From assembly GCA_022829145.1 (NCBI GenBank), contig CM040753.1:12593884-12657883 (forward strand): a stretch of 64,000 nucleotides of DNA. The letters are read 5' to 3'. The stretch comes from Albula goreensis. Lineage: Eukaryota; Chordata; Actinopteri; Albuliformes; Albulidae. The number at the start of each line of letters is the position of its first letter. Within the stretch, counting starts at the first letter, position 1. Of the stretch, positions 15,101 to 24,200 are shown piece after piece. The notes beneath the pieces were generated by a model, which searched no databases, was not told the DNA's origin, and saw nothing but the letters and a program-made list of their open reading frames with translations. The translations under genes were made by a program, and so were the position numbers.

Positions 15101-16014
15101 TAGCATCGTGTGGGTGTGCTTGGATGTGTGTATGAGTGCAATGTCACAATTAATTCAGTTGTTTTATTAACGCTTTATAAATACATTTCATAGTATATTT
15201 GGAAAAATTATTGTGTTACATTTGGTAGCAGTAGTCCAATTAATTTTGTTCCCTACTCGTATGAATTATATTTTAAACCTTTACAGGAGGTAAGAAACCT
15301 TCCCAGAGCCACAGATAGAATACGCAGTTTATACCGTCTGACTGTGCGAAAACACAAAATGGACATTGAAAGAACAGTGACCAGGCAGAAGATGAATGTG
15401 TCCCTCAATGGAAGCTTCTTTTCCCAAGCTACCCCTCATAAATCAAAGCCACAGCCAAGGTATGCTTTAAATAGGTTGACAGTTTCATTCTAGGGCTGTT
15501 TTGTCTGGTTTTGGTCATTGTACTATTATGTTGATCAGTTTTCCATGTTTGATGAACCTGTCTTTGCTTTTTTCACAATTCTGACCTAACTTTGAATTGA
15601 TAATTTAAGATAACTTCAGAGTATTGAGGTTTTGCCACTACTGCCACAATTTTATTTAATTATGTTTGAATGTTGAATTAGGCTGTTTTCATATGATTTA
15701 TATTGAATCCAGCTCCTGGGGAAAGTGGGTGAATTTGCTCTTTAGCTGCCTAGCTCTCAGATCCAGACCTGTTTTTATACTGTAACTTTGTGTTCTGCCA
15801 GATGTGTATTTGCTCTTTGTATTTGAAAATGTAACCCCTCCCCTCTTACCTTTTTTCCTGCTGCATTTGCGTCTGTTGGTATAATATTTTCTCCTAAATG
15901 TTCTGCTTTAGGATTGCACCTGATTGGGTGTTAAGACGAGACAAAATGAAAGAAGTGGTGGATCCTCTTCGAGCCATTCAGATGGTTGCGGATGCTTTCA
16001 CCATTGTGCCTTGA
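165..16014 (+). CDS. aspm: ASPM, abnormal spindle protein (5'-truncated by window edge)
   Basis: ASPM is a microtubule minus-end and spindle-pole protein needed for mitotic spindle focusing and neural progenitor division; human loss causes primary microcephaly. Exons read from splice sites: 165-404, 1014-1081, 1162-1303, 1885-2015, 2421-2596, 2772-2917, 3445-3530, 3614-3826, 3958-4162, 4596-4741, 4956-5084, 5187-5381, 5810-9943, 10381-10530, 10812-10978, 11197-11356, 11452-11661, 12947-13096, 13547-13738, 13916-14108, 14232-14386, 14646-14822, 15287-15459, 15912-16014. Their summed length is exactly in frame, giving 2612 residues plus a TGA. Domain order is a pre-CH helical segment ([15 protein letters not shown]), two CH regions, about 70 IQ motifs and an ARM-like C-terminus. 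The N-terminal ASH/MSP domain (several hundred residues in the family) lies upstream of the window. The giant IQ exon corresponds to human exon 18. The identification is very secure; individual small-exon edges could shift by a few bases. Confidence 0.97.
1014..5084 (+). other. aspm: ASPM calponin-homology region exons
   Basis: Exons 1014-1081 through 4956-5084 encode the actin/microtubule-binding CH region. The first CH module is spread over about 1885-3530: the text [20 protein letters not shown] leads into [10 protein letters not shown], then [20 protein letters not shown], and ends in [13 protein letters not shown]. The second CH module runs from [16 protein letters not shown] (3614-3826) through [20 protein letters not shown] (3958-4162) to [18 protein letters not shown] (4956-5084). 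A divergent acidic and serine-rich insert lies in exon 3958-4162 ([11 protein letters not shown]). Assignment is from recognisable ASPM family text, not a domain search. Confidence 0.88.
5810..9943 (+). other. aspm: ASPM giant IQ-repeat exon (calmodulin-binding array)
   Basis: One 4134-nt exon is open throughout. It begins after the acceptor at 5808-5809 and ends at the donor at 9944. By eye it holds about 55 IQ-type motifs of the form (I/L/V)QxxFRxxxxR, the binding sites for calmodulin and myosin light chains. From motif 8 (6452) to motif 47 (9299) the motifs run in groups of three with spacing 23-23-27 residues. The leading motif of each group usually reads FRG or YRG, and the third usually reads RYRA or RFRA. 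The human counterpart exon is a little longer (about 4.7 kb from memory), so this fish copy appears to have fewer motifs. Long open frames on the opposite strand here are shadows. Confidence 0.95.
11662..12946 (+). other. ASPM intron with a hairpin and possible transposon traces
   Basis: This is the longest ASPM intron in the window (1285 nt). It contains a strong stem-loop (12403-12491, listed separately). Around 12061-12080 a gtcaaaagtttta string resembles the terminal sequence of fish Tc1-like elements, but I cannot find a matching inverted end, so no element is called. Nothing else is recognisable. Confidence 0.5.
12403..12491 (+). other. Long intronic stem-loop (pre-miRNA-like or MITE remnant)
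   Basis: The 29-nt arm 12403-12431 is the reverse complement of 12463-12491 with four differences. On the plus (ASPM sense) strand two of these are G:U pairs, so 27 of 29 positions can pair. The loop is 31 nt (12432-12462) and is more GC-rich than the intron around it; it contains a further GGCG/CGCC pairing (12434-12437 with 12451-12454). Size and pairing are like a pri-miRNA hairpin. I do not recognise the arms as a known miRNA, and a small MITE is equally possible. Confidence 0.5.
13916..16014 (+). other. aspm: ASPM C-terminal helical (ARM-like) exons and stop
   Basis: After the last IQ motif (MWRGHQSRK at the start of exon 13916-14108) the protein changes to a helical, non-IQ domain across exons 14232-14386, 14646-14822 and 15287-15459, with text such as [19 protein letters not shown] and [20 protein letters not shown]. 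This matches the armadillo-like C-terminus of ASPM. The final coding exon 15912-16014 reads [19 protein letters not shown] and ends in TGA. Donors at 4742 (gttagt) and 14823 (gtcagt) are slightly off consensus, but the reading frame requires them. Confidence 0.9.
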
Positions 16015-16198
16015 GATGTATGAAGAACCAGCAGCAATTTGTTAGCGATGTTTAAAAATTTTTACATGTATGTTAAGGCCATTTTTGTATGTTTGTGTTT
16101 GCTTTTTTTAATGGAAAAATGCCCTTTACAGAATGGACTTTGTTGAACTTGTAAATAACATATTTGACAATAGTGTAGGACTATGCAATGCCCTCAAT

Positions 16199-16204
16199 AA
16201 TAAA
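16199..16204 (+). terminator. aspm: ASPM polyadenylation signal
   Basis: A canonical AATAAA lies 185 nt after the ASPM stop codon in AT-rich sequence, which implies a short 3' UTR of about 16015-16225. No competing AATAAA lies between it and the stop codon. Confidence 0.75.
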
Positions 16205-16214
16205 GCAAGAATCA

Positions 16215-18674
16215 AGTACCCTCAGACTTAAGATATCGATTCAGGAATTACTTATTGTCTTGAACTGCATTTGATGCCGAGTATTGATGTATATATATAT
16301 TTTTTTTGAGTCGGCAAATAAATTTTACAACAAAGCATGCATGGTTTTTTCTCAAATTATTTCACTCATCTACACTAAAAGACAGCTATTTTTTTCACAG
16401 ATGTAAAATTACATCGACAGACATAAACAAGGTTCAGCCATTTAAACAAGGTTTCAGCCATTTAAAAATGTTCTTAACTGACTTTTCAATTGTGTAACAT
16501 GAAGTTGAATTGCAGTAATCAGGCAAGGTAATCAGGTATTTGTAATAAGCACAGAGAATATTTTTGTTCATTAGGTGTTCATTCTTGGCACTACATTATT
16601 CTTCATACTCTGTTTCATTGACCTGCCAGTCAGGATCTCTCAGGTTCTACCATATGTAGTAGTTTAAATGAATACAGACACTGAAGCTTGGATTCAAGTT
16701 GTGTGTACTTAACTTTGGCTCACAATTAAATAATGTCAAATTTTTTCATTCACTGGTTTTTTTTTTTTTATCTTCACTGGTAAAGTTTGGCAAGTTAAAT
16801 CTTGAAAGTGAATGTGCCATACCATTGTAGAGAAACATGTCCCTCTAGCAATTATAAGTAAATGTTGGGCAAATATTGAATGAATCTGGGTCAGAATGCG
16901 CTTTCTGCAAAACAATTCTCACTGCATGAATGAATGTCAGCTTGAATAATTTTATTTCCAACATCAATTCATTTAAATGTTCTAAAATATTGAATATTTT
17001 TGCCAGGTGGAAATTACCCATTAATCACTTAAAATAGGATTTATTGCAAATTATTGTTTGTTTGAACGAGCAAGTTCACTATTGTCTGTGTAAATTGGAT
17101 CACTGCTTTCTAATCTGCTATAAGAAAAGGAAGATATCAATATGTGTCTTTAGTATATTCAATGGAATAATGAAAGATGTATGGAACAAAATGTAGAAAC
17201 AACTTATAAACCCAGTATAAGGTATCAGCTCACATTTAAATTCCAGTATTATTTGTCTTTTAACACTATTTCAACACTGCACATTGAGACATTTGTTGAC
17301 TTAATTGCTGAGTCATTGTTAACTCAAATGCTTTAGCAAATATTTTGTGTGTACAATAGTTATCCATTTACTTGTGTTTTTATGTGACCTTTTCCCATAA
17401 AACATACTAATATTTGAGCAAGAGGATATCTTCAGTGGTTCTCCGACTTGGAAAGACTGAATAAAACTGATGTAGATGCATTCATTTGCACCTAGAGAGA
17501 CTTGTATGTTTTTTTGAAAACTGGAGATCTTTTTTCTCTGTTTAATTCAAATACATGCATAAATGTCTGATTTCCAAGGTTTAACAAAAAGAAAATCCGA
17601 AAAAGGTTGCATAGTTTTGACACAGTTTTGTCTGAATGAATTTATAGTTTTTATAGATTTATAGTTTATTGAATCTGAGCATATTTTTAAACACATAGAT
17701 ACTTTTAAACATCAAAAACTACATGTCCTGTTATGTCACAATACATTTAAGTACAATAATCCCACATTTGAATCTTCAGTGAACCAAATATAACATATAC
17801 AGTCTTCAGCAGTCCTAACTGAACTTATTTAAAATGTCAGCCTTCTTTATCAGTACCAAGTTTTATGAAAGAGCAATATGAGTCACTATGTTTTTATTCT
17901 AATATAGAATTAAAAAAGAGCTAGATGTTTGGATAGTGTACAAAGACCATGAGGAAATCCTGTTTAGGCAAATAAACTGAATGTTATAATACTATATGAT
18001 ACTGATTGATTGTTTCATATTATGCTTGCATTTCCTGAACATCTCTGTAGGATACAGACTTGGCACATATGTATTTGTGTACATTTCAGGACTTGCATAA
18101 AATCCAGTAATACTGTATTTGTGTTTGGACAGTATTTCAACACTGGATATTGAGACATTTGTTGTTTGTCAAATCCTCACCAGCTGAAATGCTTCAGCAA
18201 ATGTTCAGTAAACGCATGCACACTGGTTATCCATTTACTACATCTTGGAAACTATAACCATGCCTCTGAATCAGATCAAATAGGATGTCAAGCCTATTTC
18301 TCTGGTGGCTCACACTGACTCACCAACCAAACTCACTTACCACAGACGTAACAAACGTGCTTTCACAGTTAAACACTTCTCACTTAAAATTGTCCTCTTC
18401 AGAAGCCCAAGCAGGAGGCATTATTACTTTTATGGGTTAAAATGGGGGCTGAATAACACTGCTCAATACACTTATCATATATTTTGTTATAAAGCAAAAA
18501 TATGCAACTCAAGCCCCAGAGATGATCCCAAGATGAAAGATGTCTGTCTTAGCTGATTTTTTCACATTTTGCTTGTATGCTGTTTTAGCTGAACTCTAGA
18601 GATCAGTCTGTCAGCTTCTCAGAAATTAAGAGACACCCTTTTGAGCCCATTATGCTCATAACACTGCTGTCTGT
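16215..18674. other. Intergenic, with a diverged repeat family
   Basis: No gene is seen. A diverged sequence block of about 140 bp occurs twice here (17248-17400 and 18112-18250) and a third time at 25862-26000. The shared landmarks are a 'tatttcaacactg' string followed by 'ttgagacatttgtt' and, downstream, 'atgcttcagcaaat'. The rest is AT-rich DNA without recognisable features. Confidence 0.55.
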
Positions 18675-19050
18675 CTTGGCCCCCCAGTGGTGCAATAACC
18701 TTCCTGTGGAGTCAGTACGACAGACATTGGCCACCTTCAAGCGCAGACTGAAGACTCACCTCTTCAGGCTGCACCTCTCCCCTCCCCTCCCTTGCTCTGT
18801 GTAATGTCTCTGCACTTATCTGCACGTGTTTATAACTGTGTTTTGTTTTTAACATAGGCTGTTGTTGTTGTTCATTTTCTCCTTAGATAGTCTGTAGGGG
18901 TGTCCTGATCTATAGTCACCTTTGACACTTAGGACTTTACCCCTCTGCAGGGTTATCTTTGCACTTTTTATATCATTCATATGCACTTTGCCTTATAAGT
19001 CGCTCTGGATAAGAGCGTCAAACAAATGCCTTTAATGTAATGTATTAACA
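18675..19050 (+). mobile_element. L2-type LINE 3' end fragment
   Basis: Translation near 18690-18790 reads NNLPVESVRQTLATFKRRLK followed by THLF, the typical C-terminus of L2/CR1-clade LINE ORF2 (W-N-x-LP-x-x-x-R ... FKRRLKTHLF). The stretch ends with the tail 'cgctctggataagagcgtc' and a short TAATGTAATGT-like end near 19000-19045, the usual 3' tail of fish L2 LINEs. It is a 5'-truncated insertion and only the 3' end remains. Confidence 0.85.
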
Positions 19051-20152
19051 CTATAGAACAGGTATAACTCTATGTATGGACTGACTTTTTCTGGCCTTTG
19101 CCTTATTGGCTCATTGTGTAGTGTTAGTAATTTGGCAGTATTCTGCCACACCCTCACATGCATATTATACAAATAGGTTGGCCACTATACATTAGTGACA
19201 TCCATTTATCAAATCATGCCAACCACCATCTTGGCGAATTGTATTTTTCTCTGGGAAGGGGTATGGGGGTTTGGTGAAACTGGTAGGAAAGTTTATGGTA
19301 TAGTATGCTATAGCTAAGCATTAGCACCTAAAAACACCTAATAACCTAGCCATGATCTGAAATGGACATATCTGACTGGAGTGAACATGGAAACTTACTA
19401 GCTAAAGGATTACCTAAAGGGTCAATTTCCTGGACAAAAGTTTTGAAGGGCAGAAGGAAAACAGCAGTCACTCAGGTTCATTGTCACTTTGACAGCACAT
19501 GCTGTTCCTGGAAAAGCAACCTCAGTATCCTGTTAAAAAATATATAGCTAACACATCAAACAGGTCTTGAGGCTTTTGCTCTATTTTTCACCCTGCACCC
19601 ACCCTGCCCATACTGGGGGCTTCCAATACCTGGACTGGGTAATTGTGGCTACCATTCTTAAAAAGGTTGGCTAGGATCATTTTGGGGCTTTTTCACAAAA
19701 TTATGACCAACAGCACAAAGCTTCTGCATTTGTACAATTAGTTTGCTTGTGTAGGACATTAAACCCTGGGCCAGTGAAATCAATGGGCTTAATTTTATAA
19801 AAACACTATTTACATGCAAAGATACCACTAATTAAAAATGTTAAAAAATACATTTATTCAAAAAACCACACTCAGATCAGTAGACAAGCATTTCATAATG
19901 GTGATATGAGCATTTTGAATAATGGTCTATTAAAATGAGATGCAAGTAACCATGTATTGACAATGGTGTCTTCATCTTCGTTTATAATTGCTGTATGCTG
20001 TATTTATGATGAAACTTTGAAAAAAATTGTAATAAAGACTGTAATTATGTATATGAGTATTTAATTGGTCTCACTACTGTCTCAGTAGTTACTGTCTCAC
20101 ATGCTGTCTTGATGTCCCTGTGCATAACAGGATTGCAATAGAAACTATTCAT
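19051..20152. other. Intergenic; source half of a tandem duplication
   Basis: No gene is seen. 19350-19860 aligns collinearly, with many differences, to 26555-26960 (shared landmarks include 'ggttcattgtcac', 'gtggctaccattc' and 'accaacagc'). It lies downstream of the 3' end of gene A and was duplicated together with one gene A exon. Confidence 0.6.
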
Positions 20153-20215
20153 TTTATTGTCTCTATCACACCAATGAATTGTTCTTCTTGAGGTTGTGAG
20201 TGTATGCATTTTATT
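20153..20215 (-). terminator. Polyadenylation signals of gene A
   Basis: On the minus strand, AATAAA occurs at 20210-20215 (53 nt after the gene A stop) and again at 20153-20158. The closer one is the likely cleavage signal. This places the 3' end of the transcript near 20190 and leaves about 4 kb to the convergent ASPM 3' end. Confidence 0.65.
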
Positions 20216-20267
20216 AAACTTTCAAATAAATTCAGTCCTATCAAGTGAAATATGTATAACATAGGTC

Positions 20268-20455
20268 TTAATTACAGGATGGCAAATGCATTTTCCCATC
20301 ATTGCAATACTGTATCATTTGTTCATCAGAACGATGTGGATTTCTGCATTGAAATTGAACGCGGTCTTTATGATTTACATAAAACTTTCTTGGAACTCCA
20401 TATCTGGGTTTAATCTTCCGTCTCTCCATTTCTTCAACTGTCACTACGCACGGTT
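20268..20455 (-). other. Atypical terminal SCR exon of gene A
   Basis: The last exon encodes EPCVVTVEEMERRKIKPRYG, then DRVQFQC, then YCNDGKMHLPSCN and TAA. It has four cysteines but no Trp and no Pro/Gly-rich Cys1 region. This departs from canonical SCRs and resembles the last SCR of the larger neighbour, gene B (32061-32249). The acceptor is aag at 20456-20458; the incoming phase (one nucleotide from the previous exon) fits exactly. Confidence 0.85.
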
Positions 20456-23400
20456 CTTAAAAAAATGAAAAAGTACATGAATGACTTCATAAACATTTGA
20501 TTAAACACAATTCCAAGCTCACTTTTTTAGTTCATGCTTGTGAACTTAAGTGAATTTTTTAATATTATTTTAATAACATAACAATGAGTATGTTTATTTC
20601 TCTGACATGAATAAAACATAAAAGATGTATATACCAAATTACTCTGCACATTTGTTTTCTCAATTTGGAATGTGCAGGTGTATGCCCCTCATTACCATGA
20701 TGCGTCCTCTGTTACTTCAAGCAAGTACAGACAAGCACATGTTCCACCCTATTGTGTGATACTGCCAATCAGCAATCAGTATACCAAGTGATCTGTACAG
20801 TCATTGGGTCAGTGGACTACACTTCACATGCTGCTGGTGCAGTCAGACTAGAGACCCTAACGTTACTGAAGTGACAATACCGACCTAAATATGGTGGACA
20901 ATTCAAATTTGAAAAAAGTACAAGCAGGGATAAAACATGTATCATAGTAAGGGAGAGATCACTTGTGACAAGAGTAACTACTATTACAGTTTGCTGTACC
21001 AAAATTGAAAAATATATATATTTTTTTTTTTACAAGCTAATGCCAATGGTCTATGCGTTTAGAAACTGTAATCAATAATCACCGGACTTGTTTCTCAAAC
21101 ACATGAGGAATTTCAGATGTCCCTACACCATTAGTGAAGGGGGGGGGGGGGGTCAGTATGCAACTTACCAAGGCATTTTAGCTGCTGGTACTGGTGCCAA
21201 TTTCCATAAGAGCATGTTGCGATGAGTGAACCTTGAACTACATATTGCTTCTTGCACTGGTATTCAACACGGTCACCATTCTTATATACAGCTTTTTGCA
21301 AGCCTGTGATATCTGCAAATGGTATTGATGGTGGGGGCCCACAAGAATAACCTGAAATGGAAAAAAAGTGAAATGGTTAAAAATACATACCTACATATAT
21401 ATATATAGATATATATACAAACAAATTTGAAATGTAAATTTTAAGTATTTCAACCCTTTTGACACTAGTAGATACCTGAGAAACCTGTTCCTGTTCTCAT
21501 GGTGGGGGTTATCTGGGAAGTGATTTCTTCTAGAAGAGGAAAACATTTGATAAATATTTAGAGAATGAAGAAAGATAGTTATTCATCAAATGAATACAAA
21601 TGTATCTGAACAAATGTATCAGAGGAATCAAAATACCTTTCAATCCAATTTCTATTCCATGAATTAAATCTAAACTACTCACTTTTCCAACTGTTACAGA
21701 CTCCATGCTACATGATTTCCATATATGGCCAAGGTCTCTTGACACACTGATTTCTGCACAGATTTATTTTGAGCCACTGCTGTATATGATTTGCGGATAT
21801 GATTTGTAAATCAGACAGCAGCCATCTTGTACCTTGTAACATTGCAATCAACTACCTGCATTTTCAGTCCAGCTACATAAAAGTAAACCTTTTCAAATTA
21901 ATTCATGGAATTGTTTTAATATGACACCTGTCTTAGACTGCAAAGTACTATGGTAGTACCTTTTTGACCATTTAACACAGAAATTCAGAGGTGGGGTATT
22001 ACAGACTGTGTTAAGGTGATCAAGCCCCAGTAACCAATGCTTGTGATCCAGGAATATCATCTGCCCCTGAATGTTGTAGTTGCAGATAAGTGAGACCTTT
22101 TTTGACTGTGACTTTTTACTGACTTTTAATACTTTTAGTTACCAATTTGATTGTGAAAATCAATGTATTTCAATCTTAATTAAATGGTATCTACCCCCCA
22201 AAATGCTCACCTCTGCATGATGGGAATGGGCTGCTCCATGTCCCATTCGATAGGCAAACAACCTCTGGCTCCCCCACTAATGTCAATTCTGAGGACTCGC
22301 ATTTAAAATGTAAAACATGCCCATATTTTATGGGACCGCCATCTCCTTGTCCGCTAACAATGACATTAGGATTATTTAATTCAGCCACACATTTCACCAC
22401 TGTAAAAAATAGAAGAGGATCAATCATAGAAGTTAAAAGACACTGGCAAAATTTACAAAAATGTCAAAGCTTCACAAGAAGATTTTTTTTTTGGTTTTTT
22501 GCTCTGGTTAAGAATAAACAAATAAAAAAACATAATCGATAATCGATAATTATTATTCATGAATCATAATATCCCTTGTTCAGATACATAACCACACAGA
22601 GACATGCTATATACGTTTTCCATAAACATGGCCACATTCAAATTATTATTTTTGCACTATTAGTGTTCCTAAATTATAATATGGAACCAATGTTCCTTAT
22701 ATATGTCAGTAGTTTGTATGGCCTGCTTTGAAACACGAATTACCTTCACAATGAGGAACACGGTCGCTCCATCCCTCTGACAAACACAATCTTGTGTCAG
22801 ATCGTCCCACCAACATGTAGCTGCAAACGTAAATAAATACATTTGTAAGTCACACTGTCCATACTCCGGACTGAGCATAGAAGTGGAACTTTGTCCATGA
22901 TATTTACTTTGGAAAATAAAGTAAAATATTGCTCCTTATGAGGTTAATGATAGAATAAAAAACAAGAAAAGGTGAGCAACTTATGCGGTGTTCTACTGTT
23001 TCATGTTCTTCATATGCACATGTCGTTTCTTCGTCTCGCGTGTATCATTAATGTTAATCATACTATTGTTAAAATAATGACAAAGTTACATACCCCTCGT
23101 CACAGAAGTATTTAATAACAGTTCCAAACACAAATTCTGTGCCATTCACAATTTCATAATGGCCATTCGTTATGTCCTCGGGAAGTTCGCATTGTTTTGC
23201 TAAAAACAATTAAATGGAAAAATAGGTTAGAGCAAACCACATTCAAATACAGTAGACAACACTGTCACCTCCACAAGGATACGTGTGTGCGCACACACCT
23301 ATTAAGTAAAAGGCAAACTGGCAGCCCCAGGGCACAACACTCACGTGAACAGTTGATCCGTCGACCTGCATTCCACCGACGATCTACACATTTGTACGTA

Positions 23401-24047
23401 ATTCTCCTGCTAGATACATACCCAACTCTGCAATTAAAGAGCAGCTCGTCTCCCTCGGTGTAGTTGCTTTTTAAGGACTTTTCTGAAACATCAGCATTCT
23501 CTACATACGGTAGACGGGAGCAATCTGTCGAACCAGATGGAGAACTGAACGCTCTGTCCACTCAGCACTGAATGTGGCACAGCAAGTCATGAAGACTATA
23601 CAATAATACAGTTAAAATTTAGATGCTTCATTATTTATAGTAATTACGATTGTTACGTACTACTACCTGTACTATTCATTATTTATAATAGTATAGATAG
23701 TAGTACGATAGTACAAAAGAGTAAGAAGCGCCCTTTGTTATTTCATTAGATTAATAACTGATGGACTAGAGCGCTTCCTTATTAACGTTTACTTACAAAC
23801 TACACTTTCGAAAGCACTGCTACTGTAATGAGGTGTCAATTCATTAGGCATATACTGAGAAACAAGAGAGAATAAATAACTTAAATGTTCCATAGATATC
23901 ATATAAACCTTTTCTTAAAATCTGTTTCCCAATCTGTTAATTAACTTTGCCTTAACAGAAATGCAAAAACATCTTACCAGCTTCCACTACCAATACATGA
24001 CTGCCTCCCCATAGAGCGAAACATAAAATTAGATTAATAGGTTTCAT
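20268..24047 (-). CDS. Gene A: compact complement factor H-like protein, 5 SCR domains
   Basis: Secreted sushi/SCR protein of the factor H family, expected to bind C3b or host surfaces and to regulate, or compete in, the alternative pathway. Exons on the minus strand: 24047-23978 (signal peptide, starts MKPINLILCFALWGG), 23524-23345 (SCR1), 23199-23094 and 22820-22744 (SCR2 halves), 22399-22211 (SCR3), 21351-21169 (SCR4), 20455-20268 (SCR5 and stop). All junctions between whole domains are phase 1. The total is 993 nt, 330 residues. Each SCR has four cysteines; SCR1-4 also have the conserved Trp near Cys4 (for example DRRWNAGRRINC, NGTWSSPFPSC, YGNWHQYQQLKC). Possible N-glycosylation sites are NYT (SCR1), NGT (SCR2) and NGT (SCR3). 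SCR1-3 with the split SCR2 copy the N-terminus of factor H, so this is not like mammalian CFHRs, which lack those domains. Orthology to a named gene cannot be settled from the sequence. Confidence 0.9.
21139..21152. repeat. Homopolymer G14/C14 next to a splice donor
   Basis: A run of 14 G on the plus strand (14 C on the transcribed minus-strand RNA) begins about 16 nt inside the intron after the SCR4 donor of gene A. The duplicate exon at 27180 lacks it. It could be length-polymorphic. Confidence 0.9.
23657..23706. other. Short near-perfect hairpin in intron 1 of gene A
   Basis: The 20-nt arms 23657-23676 and 23687-23706 are inverted repeats with two differences, around a 10-nt loop. The arms are rich in GTACTACTA-like steps. 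Either strand can pair 19 of 20 positions if G:U is allowed. It lies between the signal-peptide and SCR1 exons. Function is unknown; it could be a MITE end or a cruciform-prone site. Confidence 0.6.
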
Positions 24048-24200
24048 TTTCTTTTTCGATTTCAATTCTTTGAATGTCCCAACAGTTATGATACGAAAGA
24101 AGACAGTTCAATCTGACAAAAGCCTCAGGTGACAAGTTTTGGAATGAGTTGTCGATTCCCCGGGATGGAGTTACCTTTGCTCTGCACTTTTATTTACTGG
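24048..24200 (-). promoter_or_regulatory. Probable 5' UTR and promoter zone of gene A
   Basis: Directly upstream of the ATG at 24047 (minus strand). A TAAATAAAAG string on the minus strand (about 24187-24196), some 140 nt before the ATG, could act as a TATA-like element. I see no clear liver-factor site. This call rests on position and one weak motif. Confidence 0.3.
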
